Source: Planctomycetota bacterium (GTDB lineage: Bacteria > Planctomycetota > UBA8742 > UBA2392). Taken from it: 64,000 bases of DNA. Below are positions 50,053 to 59,218 of this stretch, one piece after another (positions within the stretch are counted from its first letter, which is position 1; each line of letters starts with the position of its first letter). The position numbers and the translations under genes were made by a program. The notes under the pieces were generated by a model. It did no database searches. It was not told where the DNA came from and saw nothing but the letters and a program-made list of their open reading frames with translations. The stretch is taken from NCBI GenBank assembly GCA_020638635.1, contig JACKIE010000003.1, forward strand, positions 186,001 to 250,000. Reading direction: 5' to 3'.

Positions 50053-50080
50053 GGGGGGCGCCCGTGCCCCCCGTCTTTTT
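50053..50080 (+). terminator. Intrinsic terminator on the plus strand
   Basis: GGGGGGC pairs with GCCCCCC across a 6-base loop and is followed by GTCTTTTT. It probably ends the transposase transcript. It lies at the 3' end of rnpB on the other strand. Confidence 0.75.
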
Positions 50081-50505
50081 GGTCCTGTAAGCCGGGTTTT
50101 GTTTCCCCTTGCGGGGCGGCGGTCATTCGTCTAGGCGGCGGGTTGCCCCGTCGCTCCAGCAGCCTACCCGGACCTCTCGCGACACATTCGCAGCGGGACG
50201 AGCAGTCCCTTGGTCCCTATTTGGCCTTGCTCCGGAGGGGGTTTGGCCTGCCACGACCGTCTCCGGCCATGCGGTGGGCTCTTACCCCACCTTTTCACCC
50301 TTACCTGCACCCTTGCGGGCTGCGGCCGAGCGTGCGGGTTTTCGGGCTCCCGTCGCGCCCCGCCACACAAGGCAGGCGGTCTGTTCTCTGTGCCACTTTC
50401 CCTGGATGCGCCTTTCAGGCGCACCCGGTTGCCGTTAGCAACCCTCCTGCTCTGTGGAGCCCGGACTTTCCTCCCGCCCTTTCGGGCAGGCGACTGCCTG
50501 GACCA
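50080..50505 (-). ncRNA. rnpB: RNase P RNA, bacterial type A
   Basis: Read on the minus strand it has the hallmark GAGGAAAGTCCGGGC near the 5' end, the P4 and core sequences GGTAAGGGTGAAAAGGTG, the CCGGAGCAAGGCCAAATAG block, GGGTAGGCTGCTGGAG, TAGACGAATGAC and the 3' end ACCCGGCTTACAGG. The ends TGGTCC and GGACCA pair as stem P1. About 426 bases. It matures the 5' ends of tRNAs as a ribozyme with RnpA. Ends are set by P1 and could shift by a few bases. Confidence 0.95.
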
Positions 50506-50601
50506 CGCAATTGATGGTACGCGGGTTTCCGGTGCCTGTGCAGGGGGAAGAAAAAACAAAAGAGCCCGCCGAAGCGCGGCGGGCTCTCCGCACAACCGTG
50601 A

Positions 50602-52356
50602 CTAACGCGGATCGACGTACAGGCGCACGTCGTCCTCCTTGAGAGTTTCGAAGCGGAGGTCAGATCGGGCGCGGCGGTACCACTCGTCGCCCAGCAGGTT
50701 GCTGCCCAGCACCACGATGTCCGTGCCCGGCTGCACTTTCTCGACCACTTCGACACCCAGGTTCTTCAGCAGCTCCGTGAGTCGCTCCTTGCTGTAGGCT
50801 TCGTTTGGCGGCTCATAGCTACCGTGCAGGGCCACTTTCAGGAACTTGCCGTTATGCCAGAGCTGGCTGACGATTTTGTCTGCCTTGCGCACGGGGTCAT
50901 TGGCCGTGGTCAACGTTAGCACCGTGCACAGGCTGAAATGGGCAGACAGCATCCGCACAATCTCGACCACGCCCACGAACTCATCCTTCTCAAACCCGTG
51001 CGGGCGCCACACCTCGAAGCGCTGGCCGACTCGCACGCCATCAGCATGGCCCAGGTCGATGTGCACCACGCCGCGGCCGTAGTCGCTGTAGCTGACTTCG
51101 CCGTCCGGATCGCTCTGTTCCAGTTTCGTAGGAATCTTGAGTCGAGGCAGGTTACGCACCAGGTCTTCGTACTTCTGTGCATCGCCCTCGTGAGTCAGTT
51201 TCTCGTTGGCGAACTTGCTCTGGAGTTCCTCGATTCGACCGTCGTTGGCCACGACCATGAACTGCAGGCGGTTCTCACCCGTGGTTGTCTCGACGTTTCC
51301 TTGATCAGCCATTTCCAGGGCTTCTTTGAGCCTTTCGATGCTTTCCGTCTTGCGAAGGCCGACTTTGTTGCTGAGGCCGCTGAGCGCCGCCTTGATGGAC
51401 TCAAGGCTGTTCCGTTCCCCGGTGAAACCGACGTTGATCTTGCCGACAGGCGTAGGCTTTCCGTTAATCCGATCGTACACGGGCCGGTTCTGCTCATCTT
51501 TCATGTCCTGGCCGCTCTCGTTCTTGAGCACCCTGTCGTACTTGATGCGCCCCCACTCGTCGAGCTCGTACCATTCAACATCGCCGGCTACGTCCGCGAA
51601 CAACAGGTTGTACTGGTGTAGATTTGCGCTCACGAGGTCGCGGATCAACTGGGTCTGCTTGCGGAAAATCAGCTCAAGGGTGATCCGGGTGGGTTCCTGC
51701 ATCACCTTGTCGGCCGCTTTTTCCTCGGGTTTCACGGCAGCGGCGTAGCGGGCCGCTGCTTCTTCCAACGCGGAGTCCGGGGGCACAGGCACGTTGTCAA
51801 TCAGCTCGATCTGGCGGCTGAGGTCACCGCTCGCCACCGCGACTCCTTCGCCGCCGATGTTGATGGTCTGCACGGCATAGTACTGGTAGCCCTTCAGGTA
51901 CACATAGCGCTGCAACTTGCGCTCAAAGCTGGTCAACCAGTCGCGCGCCGCGGCATACTCGTGCACGTAGCCGGGCTGGTCGCCGGTGCCGTAAAATCGG
52001 TCTTCCGCGTCGATGTACGCGTTCAGCAAGGGGCTGCGCTTTTCTTTGGGCTGGCTGCGCTCTTCGCCCTGGAAAGCCGTGGGGTTCGGAATGCTGCCCT
52101 TCACCTGGTCGATGGAGCCCAGGGGGTCGCCCATTTTGAAGCCCGTGGACTCGGAAACGGACTTCATGTGATTAAGCACCGGGTCGAACTGCTTGTGGTC
52201 TTCCTCGATCTGCGCCACCAGGCGTGTGCCTTCGGCGCGATAGGTCTGGACCTGCTGGGCGTAGTAGGCCCACAACAGCGTCGCAATCAATACCAGGGGC
52301 GTCAGGATCGCAGAGATGATCCAGTACCAGCCCGCTACCTTGTTTCCGTTCGCCAT
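50602..52356 (-). CDS. Membrane-anchored protein with C-terminal BRCT-like domain (584 aa)
   Basis: One N-terminal helix (about 10-30) anchors a largely helical region of about 370 residues, including coiled-coil stretches. A beta-rich module follows at about 415-495 (GVVHIDLGHADGVRVGQRFEVWRP, VGVVEIVRML, DPVRKADKIVS), like the C-terminal domain of FlgT-type proteins. The last 85 residues (FLKVALHGSYEPPNEAYSKERLTELLKNLGVEVVEKVQPGTDIVVLGSNLLG) read like a BRCT fold. The gene next upstream encodes a homologue with the same layout. Confidence 0.75.
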   Translation of the reverse strand: MANGNKVAGWYWIISAILTPLVLIATLLWAYYAQQVQTYRAEGTRLVAQIEEDHKQFDPVLNHMKSVSESTGFKMGDPLGSIDQVKGSIPNPTAFQGEERSQPKEKRSPLLNAYIDAEDRFYGTGDQPGYVHEYAAARDWLTSFERKLQRYVYLKGYQYYAVQTINIGGEGVAVASGDLSRQIELIDNVPVPPDSALEEAAARYAAAVKPEEKAADKVMQEPTRITLELIFRKQTQLIRDLVSANLHQYNLLFADVAGDVEWYELDEWGRIKYDRVLKNESGQDMKDEQNRPVYDRINGKPTPVGKINVGFTGERNSLESIKAALSGLSNKVGLRKTESIERLKEALEMADQGNVETTTGENRLQFMVVANDGRIEELQSKFANEKLTHEGDAQKYEDLVRNLPRLKIPTKLEQSDPDGEVSYSDYGRGVVHIDLGHADGVRVGQRFEVWRPHGFEKDEFVGVVEIVRMLSAHFSLCTVLTLTTANDPVRKADKIVSQLWHNGKFLKVALHGSYEPPNEAYSKERLTELLKNLGVEVVEKVQPGTDIVVLGSNLLGDEWYRRARSDLRFETLKEDDVRLYVDPR

Positions 52357-52383
52357 GTGTCGTTCCTCGCTCAGGTTCCGCCG

Positions 52384-53808
52384 CTAATCCTGCTGGTCAG
52401 GGCCTATCAGGCCCAGGAACCAGAGCACTTCCCGCTCGGGATATTTTTCAAACTGAAGACGCCTCTCCTCCGCTTTCACGAATTCGGGGTCCTTGTCCCA
52501 GTTGCCGCCGATGATCACGGCGTCCGTTGTGGCGTCGATGTGGGTCTGCACGCGGTAGCCCACGCTGCGCAGCAGGTCGGTGAGCTGCTGGCGGGTCAGC
52601 GACGTGTAGCTGCCGCCGAACTCGCCCACCAGCGCCCAGCTGTAGTACTGGCGATCGCTGAAATTCGGGTTCTTGATGATGTCGCCCGCTTCCGGGTATG
52701 TCTTCGGGTCATCCAGCGCGTCCACGCGGCAACGCGCAATGTTACCGCGCATCACTTCCTGCACGCGGATTTCACCGATCGGCACTTCACTGTTGCGGCT
52801 GGCGTCAGCGCGCAGCACCTGGAAAGTCTGGTTCTTGCGCACGTCGCTCTTCTGGCCGATGTTGATCCAGACGTAACCCGACTTCCGGTCCACCAGGAAC
52901 ACCGCACCGTCCGGGTCCCGCGTGTCATCCATGCGGCGCTTGTCGGCCTGCAGGCGATAGGCTTCCATGGCCTTGCGCGCCTCGCGGCGGGCAACGGCGG
53001 CCTCGCGGGCCGCAGCAAAGGCCGCTTCGCGCGCGTCGCGCACGGCCTGTGAATCGAGCTTCAGGTAGGTTTCGTTTTCCTTCTTCATCGCCTCGGCCAG
53101 GCGCTGCTCGGCGACGGCGACCTCTTCCTGCTTGGTCTTCATGTCCGAGTTCGACGTCTCGATCTCGGTTGCCACTGCTCCGTAACGGTTGGCGGACTCC
53201 GAGGCCTTGGTGCCCGCTTCACGTTCCTTTACATCTTTCTGGAACCTGCGCTGGGCGCGCACATGCGGGATGTAGCGAGTAACCAGGCTGTTGATTACCT
53301 CGTCCTGGTGACCGAGAGCGGCCTGGACGGTGGTAACGTCCTGGGCCTGGTAGATCGGCTTGTCCTCACGTTCAATACCGCTGATCTTCGTGATCGGCAG
53401 TTCCTTCTCGGTCCACTCGTTGTTCGCCTTGTCAAACAGGCGAACTTTGATGGTGTCGCGCGAGGTCCCCTGGAAAGGCTCTTTCTGTCCTTCCACGGGC
53501 CCGACTTTGTAAAAGTCGGCCACTACGGTGCTGCCTTGTTCCAGCAGCGTCTTGATGGCGTCCGGAGAGCTGAAAGCTGCTTCGCCCCGGAAGCCGATGT
53601 ACATGCAAACCTCGGCGTAGCGGGCCTTTACGGAGTCCAACTCGGCATTCTGACGGGCCGGTATCTCTCGCAAGGCCGCCAGGTACTGCTTCTCCTTCTG
53701 GGCCTTGTCGTATGTAAGGAAGGCGAGTGTCCCCATTCCAAGCAGGAACACGATCATGACGATCATGACGATCAGATCGACCATGCCGCGGCGAGAGTAT
53801 CTCGACAT
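52384..53808 (-). CDS. Membrane-anchored protein with C-terminal BRCT-like domain (474 aa)
   Basis: N-terminal helix (about 9-29, VDLIVMIVMIVFLLGMGTLAFL), coiled coil with Ala/Arg/Glu repeats (about 195-285), the beta-rich module (AVFLVDRKSGYVWINIGQKSDVRKNQTFQVLR, IGEIRVQEVMRGN, EAGDIIKNP) and a BRCT-like end (WALVGEFGGSYTSLTRQQLTDLLRSVGYRVQTHIDATTDAVIIGGNW). ATG 53808 is chosen with GGAG nine bases upstream; the longer frame would start at TTG. It is followed after 27 bases by its 584-residue homologue, so the two probably form one operon and perhaps a complex. Confidence 0.75.
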   Translation of the reverse strand: MSRYSRRGMVDLIVMIVMIVFLLGMGTLAFLTYDKAQKEKQYLAALREIPARQNAELDSVKARYAEVCMYIGFRGEAAFSSPDAIKTLLEQGSTVVADFYKVGPVEGQKEPFQGTSRDTIKVRLFDKANNEWTEKELPITKISGIEREDKPIYQAQDVTTVQAALGHQDEVINSLVTRYIPHVRAQRRFQKDVKEREAGTKASESANRYGAVATEIETSNSDMKTKQEEVAVAEQRLAEAMKKENETYLKLDSQAVRDAREAAFAAAREAAVARREARKAMEAYRLQADKRRMDDTRDPDGAVFLVDRKSGYVWINIGQKSDVRKNQTFQVLRADASRNSEVPIGEIRVQEVMRGNIARCRVDALDDPKTYPEAGDIIKNPNFSDRQYYSWALVGEFGGSYTSLTRQQLTDLLRSVGYRVQTHIDATTDAVIIGGNWDKDPEFVKAEERRLQFEKYPEREVLWFLGLIGPDQQD

Positions 53809-53955
53809 CTGCGACAACTCCGCTTACTGACGCACAAAACTCCAACGGAACGGGTCCGCGGAAAGTCCGGTGCAGCAGTATCAATCAGGGGGGTAGAAGC
53901 GCCCTGAGCATAAGGAAGCGAGCCTAGGGGGGCAATAATCCACCAACAAAAACCT

Positions 53956-53971
53956 TGACACCCTTGTGTCA
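53956..53971. promoter_or_regulatory. Palindrome between the membrane-protein operon and polA
   Basis: TGACAC-CCTT-GTGTCA is a perfect 6-bp inverted repeat in the divergent intergenic region, with a TTGACA-like box at its left edge. It may be an operator for one or both genes. No good -10 box was found with it. Confidence 0.3.
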
Positions 53972-54070
53972 CCGAAAGCAAGCTCACAACCTCATACCTG
54001 CCAGCTCCTTGGGATGCCAACCACTGCACAAGGGGCCCAGTGCTTTCCGTCGCACATCCAGAACTTCCGC

Positions 54071-56878
54071 GTGACTGAGTCCCTCTACATCATCGACGGC
54101 CACAGCCAGATCTTCCGGGCCTACTACAGCCCGGCCGCCCGGCGCCGTACCGTGCGCGGCAAGGCTGTGGGCGCCATCTACATCTTTACACGCATGCTGC
54201 AGAAGCTGATCAAGCAGCATAAGCCGGACTACCTGATCTGCGTGCTGGATCCCAAGGGGCCCACTTTCCGCAACGAAATCTACCCCGAGTACAAGGCCAA
54301 CCGCGGCGAAATGCCAGAAGACCTGCGCGAGCAGATCCCGGTGATCGTCAAAATGGTGGAGGCCTTCGAGATCCCCATCGTGCAGGTGCCCGGCTTCGAG
54401 GCCGACGACGTGATCGGCACGCTGGCCAAGCAGAGCGCCCACCACAATGTGGAAGTGCGCCTGGTCACCCGCGACAAGGACCTCAAGCAGCTGCTCGAGC
54501 CGCATATCCGGATGCTCAACGCCGAGGACGACAGCGAGTACGGCCTGAGCGACCTGAAGGAAGAACTGGGCGTCACTCCCGAGCAGTTTGTTGACATCCA
54601 GGCCCTGGCCGGCGACAGCGTGGACAACATCCCCGGCGCAAAGGGCATCGGCATCAAGACCGCCGCAGAGCTGATCCAGCAGTACGGCAGCATGGATGAA
54701 GTGCTCAAGCAGGCAGAGGAAGTCAAGCAGCCCAAGCGCCGCGAGAACCTGATAGCCTTCCGTGACGAAGCGGAACTCAGCCGGCAGCTGGTCACTATCA
54801 AGACCGACGTGCCGGGCGTGAAGCTCGACAAAAAGGCGGCCAAGTACCACGAACCGAAAAAAGAACTGCTGCTACCCCTGCTCAGCGAACTGAATTTCAA
54901 ATCAGTCGCCACGGACTTCGGCTGGGGCGATGAAATGGTGCCGGCCGCAGCCGAACCCGGTGAACAGGAGCCCGGAGCGCCAGCGACGGGGATGCACGCG
55001 GAACCCGCAACCGCCCCCAAACGCACCAAAGGCGCCCAGACCAGCCTGTTCGGCGATGTGCCCGCCCAGCAGGCACCGGAAATCGACAAGTCGCTGGTCG
55101 CGGCCGGGGCTGACTACACGCTGGTCAACGACGAGAAAGCATTCCAGGCCTTCAGCAAGGCGACCGCCAAGGCCACACGCCTTGCCATCCACTGCGCGGC
55201 CGAGGAGTACGCCAGTCTGGCCGGGATCGCGGTCGCGACCAAGCCGGGCAAGGCCTGGTACCTGCCCCTGAACAGCGAATCGCTGGATCGCGCCGAAGTG
55301 CTGAAGGCGCTGGGTGGCGTGCTGGCCGACCCCAAGGTCGGCAAGATCGGGCACGACCTCAAACACGACTTGCGCCTGCTGCTGAAGGAAGGCTGCGAAA
55401 TCCAGGGCATCGAGAGTGACACCAAGCTGGTTGCCTTCCTGCTTGACGGGTCAAGAGAAGAAGCCCGTCTCGACAGCCTGTGCCGCGAATACCTGGGGCT
55501 GGATACGGTCAACCTCGACAAGCTGTTCGGCGAAAAGAAAGCCCGCGTCAGCCTGTTGGAGGCCGAGCCCGAGCGCGTCATGCAGTACGCCGCCCAGTAC
55601 GCCGACTACGCCCTGCGCGTCAGCGACGCACTCACGCCGCAGCTCAAAAAGCTCGAACTGGAGGACCTGGCCAACAACCTCGAATTCCCGCTGATCGAGG
55701 TGCTCGGCCGCATGGAGCACCGCGGCATCCGCATCGACAAGCCCTACCTCGGCAAGCTCGCCAAGGAGATGGAAAAGGACATCGAGCGCCTTGAGAAAGA
55801 ATGCCACAAGCTGGCCGGCCACGAGTTCGCCATCGGCTCGCCCAAGCAGCTCGGCGAGGTGCTGTTCGATGAACTCAAGCTGCCCGTGCAAGGCCGCACG
55901 GCCAAGGGCACCGGCCGCAGCACCGACCAGTCCACCCTCGAAATCCTGGCGCCCATGCACGAGTTGCCGGCCAAGGTGCTGGAGTGGCGGCACTTGTCCA
56001 AGCTCAAGTCCACCTACGTGGACGCCCTGCCCGGCCTCGCAGACAAAGACGACCGCGTGCACACGACATACCGCCAGACCGTCGCCACGGGCCGCCTCAG
56101 CAGCAAGGACCCTAACCTCCAGAACATCCCGGTGCGCACCGACGACGGCAAGAAAATCCGGCGCGCGTTCATCGCGGCCGAGGGCTGCAAGCTGATCAGC
56201 GCCGACTACAGCCAGATCGAGCTGCGGCTGCTGGCCCACATCGCCGACGAAAAGCACATGATCGCCGCCTTCAAGGAAGGTGTGGACATTCACAAGTCCA
56301 CCGCGGCCGGCATCTTCGGCGTGAAGGCCGAAGACGTCACCACCCACCAGCGCAACGTGGCCAAGACCGTGAACTACGCCGTGCTATACGGCCAGAGCGC
56401 CTTCGGCCTCTCGCAGGGCCTGGGCATCTCGCGCGGCGAGGCCAAGGAGTTCATCGACAACTACTTCAACTCGCACCCGCGCGTGGCGAAGCTGAACGAT
56501 GACGTGCTTGAGGAGTGCCGCAAACAGGGTTACGTGAAGACGTTGGCCGGCCGTAAGCGCTATCTGCCGGAAATCGGCAGCCGCAACGTGATGGTGCGCA
56601 AACAGGCCGAGCGCCAGGCCTTCAACACCGTGCTGCAGGGCACGGCCGCGGACCTGATCAAGCAGGCCATGCTGGACGCGCACCGGCAGATCGAGAAGCA
56701 GAAGCTGCCCTGGCGCATGCTGCTGCAAGTGCACGACGAGCTGGTTTTCGAAGCGCCCGAGAAAGAAGCCAAAAAGTGCGCCGAATTCGCCCGCGAAGTG
56801 ATGAGCAAGGCCATGAAGCTGAAAGTGCCGCTCGATGTTGACGCCGGCATAGGCGACAACTGGCTGGAGGCGAAGTGA
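54071..56878 (+). CDS. polA: DNA polymerase I with degenerate proofreading domain
   Basis: 935 residues from GTG 54071, where the family register begins (SLYIIDGHSQIFRAYYSP). A longer frame reaches back to GTG 53966. The 5' nuclease domain (about 1-290) has GFEADDVIGTLA and LAGDSVDNIPG. The 3'-5' exonuclease domain (about 345-530) lacks the DxE of motif I (LAIHCAAEEY) and has Tyr for the motif III Asp (YAAQYAD), so proofreading is probably lost. Polymerase motifs are intact: DYSQIELRLLA, RNVAKTVNYAVLYGQSAFGL and QVHDELVFE. Tyr in the O-helix (NYAVLYG) is the residue linked to dideoxynucleotide acceptance. A REP copy lies in the linker at 54965. Confidence 0.95.
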   Translation: MTESLYIIDGHSQIFRAYYSPAARRRTVRGKAVGAIYIFTRMLQKLIKQHKPDYLICVLDPKGPTFRNEIYPEYKANRGEMPEDLREQIPVIVKMVEAFEIPIVQVPGFEADDVIGTLAKQSAHHNVEVRLVTRDKDLKQLLEPHIRMLNAEDDSEYGLSDLKEELGVTPEQFVDIQALAGDSVDNIPGAKGIGIKTAAELIQQYGSMDEVLKQAEEVKQPKRRENLIAFRDEAELSRQLVTIKTDVPGVKLDKKAAKYHEPKKELLLPLLSELNFKSVATDFGWGDEMVPAAAEPGEQEPGAPATGMHAEPATAPKRTKGAQTSLFGDVPAQQAPEIDKSLVAAGADYTLVNDEKAFQAFSKATAKATRLAIHCAAEEYASLAGIAVATKPGKAWYLPLNSESLDRAEVLKALGGVLADPKVGKIGHDLKHDLRLLLKEGCEIQGIESDTKLVAFLLDGSREEARLDSLCREYLGLDTVNLDKLFGEKKARVSLLEAEPERVMQYAAQYADYALRVSDALTPQLKKLELEDLANNLEFPLIEVLGRMEHRGIRIDKPYLGKLAKEMEKDIERLEKECHKLAGHEFAIGSPKQLGEVLFDELKLPVQGRTAKGTGRSTDQSTLEILAPMHELPAKVLEWRHLSKLKSTYVDALPGLADKDDRVHTTYRQTVATGRLSSKDPNLQNIPVRTDDGKKIRRAFIAAEGCKLISADYSQIELRLLAHIADEKHMIAAFKEGVDIHKSTAAGIFGVKAEDVTTHQRNVAKTVNYAVLYGQSAFGLSQGLGISRGEAKEFIDNYFNSHPRVAKLNDDVLEECRKQGYVKTLAGRKRYLPEIGSRNVMVRKQAERQAFNTVLQGTAADLIKQAMLDAHRQIEKQKLPWRMLLQVHDELVFEAPEKEAKKCAEFAREVMSKAMKLKVPLDVDAGIGDNWLEAK
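54965..54990 (+). repeat. REP-like element, family A, within polA
   Basis: GGAGCCCGGAGCGCCAGCGA... differs from the family core by one base and lies in frame in the Pro/Ala-rich linker after the 5' nuclease domain. It is translated as EQEPGAPATG. Confidence 0.65.
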
Positions 56879-58386
56879 TGCGGACGAACGGAACAAGAGC
56901 CCGAAGCGCAAGCGAGGGCAGACGTTCCCTTGCCATTCATGCTTCTCTTTCCGGGATCGCGCGCCTACCGGTCGCTTGCGCTCCCGGCTCCTGTTTGCTG
57001 CTGCTGTTCCTCACTGCCTGCGGCCAACCGCAGCACGCGAACGAAAAACCGGACAACCAGGACGTTGAAGAACACCGCGACCAGTGGCGGCCGCGGGAAG
57101 CGCAGTCGGATTTCCTGGACATCGGCAAACAGGCAGGGATCGAGTGGCTGTCCTTCGTGCCCCAGGACCAGCTTGAGTACCCCGAGTACTTTGAAGGGCT
57201 AGACCGCGACCAGAAACGCCGCCTGAGGCTCGCCCCCAAGGGCTCCGACGAGCAGGTGCTGTTGCAGTTCGATTTGCCCGAAGGCAGCAAGCTGTGGCCC
57301 GTGGACTGGTACGGCACGGAATTGATGGCCATTGACACGCCACGGAGTGACAGTGAAGGGAGAGCGTTAACGCCTCTCAGGTACAGCGTAGCGGTGGCTT
57401 CCATCGACAGCGTTCGCGACGACGATGGCAGGCGGATTGCGTTTCCCGACTCTGTACAGCTGAACGCCCTGATTCTTGCGCTCTCAAAGAGGAGGTGGGA
57501 ATCGGTGAAGAGCAACTGGTCACTGCTTACCAAGCCAGACGGCTTCTCCGACGGACGGAGTGGACAGGCTGCACCCGAAACTATGAAGGGGACCTCGGGC
57601 CTGTCTACGTCTCTCGGTCGCTGGAGAATGAGCGATTTAGGAGTCCCTAGTTCCTGGCAAACACACTCTTACGCCGCCAGAATTCTCCAGAGCCGAACCG
57701 CTGACTTGATCGTGGTTCTTGAACTGGAAGCGTACAGCGGCAACTATGACGGCGAGGAACGGCGAGCCGCCGAGGAACGGCTTCAGGCATTCGATGTTCT
57801 CAAAGGCATTTCCATCAAGCGGGAGCTTGCGCTTGAGGGCTCGCCAAAGCATAAATGTTCCAGCTCGCTCGAGGAGCAGCTCCGGGGGACCTTGCGGTTT
57901 CCCGACGGCACCCTTCAGCTTCCAATCGAATATGGCCAGCTCGTCCGCAAGATCGGCGGCGACTCCACCATCCAGATTGACGGCGAAGGCGCCAAGCCCT
58001 GGATCCTGATCCGCAGGCTGAAAGAAGCTGACACCGAGGGGGACCTGCGCGCGCGCCTCAGGCGCGACACCACCTTCAACCGCCGGTTGAAAGTGCCCAG
58101 CGCAAAGTTCTCTACGGGCTACGTACCGCAGGACGCAAAGCTGCCCATCGTGGTCTTCGATTACGACGACAGCAGCTCAGAAAACAACCTGCTGGGGGTG
58201 CTCAAGGCCGGCAACGAATTGCTGACCTTCGAGGTCATCACCCAGGGCGTGACCGATGGCGACAGGCGCCGCGCCGCCAAGGCCGCGGCCCTCAAGCTGC
58301 TGGCCGGCGCGACCGGCAGGCCGGAAACGCAGGCACCGGAGTTCAAGCCGCTGATTGGCTGGAACGCGGGCGACATGGGCAAGTGA
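56875..58386 (+). CDS. Uncharacterised lipoprotein whose 5' end overlies a REP pair
   Basis: 503 residues if started at GTG 56875 or ATG 56878, both overlapping the polA stop. A lipobox LTAC lies at about residue 48, unusually far from the start, because the first 40 codons are read from two inverted REP elements (RARSASEG and LPVACAPGSC are their translations). A downstream TTG/CTG start near 56995 giving a short signal peptide (LLLLFLTAC) is possible. The remainder is soluble and beta/alpha-mixed with no recognised domain. Probably cotranscribed with polA. Confidence 0.6.
   Translation: MMRTNGTRARSASEGRRSLAIHASLSGIARLPVACAPGSCLLLLFLTACGQPQHANEKPDNQDVEEHRDQWRPREAQSDFLDIGKQAGIEWLSFVPQDQLEYPEYFEGLDRDQKRRLRLAPKGSDEQVLLQFDLPEGSKLWPVDWYGTELMAIDTPRSDSEGRALTPLRYSVAVASIDSVRDDDGRRIAFPDSVQLNALILALSKRRWESVKSNWSLLTKPDGFSDGRSGQAAPETMKGTSGLSTSLGRWRMSDLGVPSSWQTHSYAARILQSRTADLIVVLELEAYSGNYDGEERRAAEERLQAFDVLKGISIKRELALEGSPKHKCSSSLEEQLRGTLRFPDGTLQLPIEYGQLVRKIGGDSTIQIDGEGAKPWILIRRLKEADTEGDLRARLRRDTTFNRRLKVPSAKFSTGYVPQDAKLPIVVFDYDDSSSENNLLGVLKAGNELLTFEVITQGVTDGDRRRAAKAAALKLLAGATGRPETQAPEFKPLIGWNAGDMGK
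56893..56996. repeat. Inverted pair of family A REP elements
   Basis: The plus-oriented copy (56893-56918, GAGCCCGAAGCGCAAGCGAG...) faces the minus-oriented copy (56968-56996, CCGGTCGCTTGCGCTCCCGG...). The pair can form a large hairpin of the BIME type. It lies directly after the polA stop codon. Confidence 0.85.
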
Positions 58387-58388
58387 CG

Positions 58389-58478
58389 GCAATGCAAAAT
58401 TCAAAATGCAAAATTCAAAATGAAGGGCTCCTGCCTCGGCAGCTCATTTTGAATTTTTCATTTTGCATTTTGAATTGG
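58389..58478. repeat. AT-rich inverted repeat upstream of coaE (family C)
   Basis: The same AATGCAAAATTCAAAATG units as at 8006 form two arms around a GC-rich spacer. It begins just after the preceding stop codon and ends at the coaE start region, where it has replaced any recognisable ribosome site. Confidence 0.85.
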
Positions 58479-58486
58479 GCGCAGCC

Positions 58487-59104
58487 TTGAAGCCCGTGAT
58501 CGCGCTGATCGGCGGGGTGGCAAGCGGCAAGTCGGCCGTGGCCAGGGCCTTCGAAAAGCGCGGTGCATTGGCCGTGGACGCGGACAAAGAAGGCCATGCG
58601 GTCCTGCTGGACGCGGCCGTGAAGAAGGAAATCAGAGACGCCTTCGGTGCGGGCGTCTTCAACGGGCAAGGAGAAGTTGACCGGGCGAAATTGGGTGCCG
58701 AGGTCTTTGGCAACGCCGCAAAACTGGCTACACTGAATGCCATCACCCACCCCCGCATCCGGCAACGCACACAGGCGAAAATCGAGGCTGGACTCAACGA
58801 TCCCAAGGTGAAAGCGGTGGTGCTGGATGTCAGCCTGCTGCTGGAATCGGGCGCTTACGAGGGGAAGTATTCTCTGCTGGTTTACGTTGAAGCAGATGAA
58901 GCATCCCGCGAACAACGCGCCGTCCAGGAGCGCGGCTGGGCAAAGGGCCAGGTAGCAGCCCGCCAGGCCGGACAGTTGAGCCTCTCGGAAAAAAAGCAGC
59001 GCGCCGACGTGATCATCCACAACACGGGCACGCTTGAAGACTTGGACCGCCAGGTAGAGGAAATCTGGCAAACTCACATCGAACCGGCCGCCGGGGGCCA
59101 CTAA
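58487..59104 (+). CDS. coaE: Dephospho-CoA kinase
   Basis: 205 residues. Phosphorylates dephospho-CoA, the last step of coenzyme A synthesis. Walker A GGVASGKS near the N-terminus, then VDADKEGHAVL, THPRIRQRTQ and VVLDVSLLLESG, matching the family pattern (D-x-D, H-P, LD-V/PLL-E). Starts considered are TTG 58487, GTG 58496 and an upstream TTG at 58463; the last lies in the repeat. It is followed by rho after 114 bases. Confidence 0.9.
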   Translation: MKPVIALIGGVASGKSAVARAFEKRGALAVDADKEGHAVLLDAAVKKEIRDAFGAGVFNGQGEVDRAKLGAEVFGNAAKLATLNAITHPRIRQRTQAKIEAGLNDPKVKAVVLDVSLLLESGAYEGKYSLLVYVEADEASREQRAVQERGWAKGQVAARQAGQLSLSEKKQRADVIIHNTGTLEDLDRQVEEIWQTHIEPAAGGH

Positions 59105-59218
59105 CAATCCGTACCCGGACAGGATGTTCCCGCCAGGCCGGCCCACGGCCCATCGGCGCGGAACCACGACCTCGGGGAGCCCATCCCCGGGCAAGCTCGA
59201 AAGAGCGCTGGAGCACGA

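Noticed and set aside
53966..54070. Upstream GTG start of polA at 53966
   Set aside because: It would add 35 residues without family similarity and would start within a palindrome. The family N-terminus begins at 54071.
56875..56996. Normal long signal peptide for the post-polA lipoprotein
   Set aside because: The first 40 residues are translated REP sequence, so the apparent N-terminus is doubtful.
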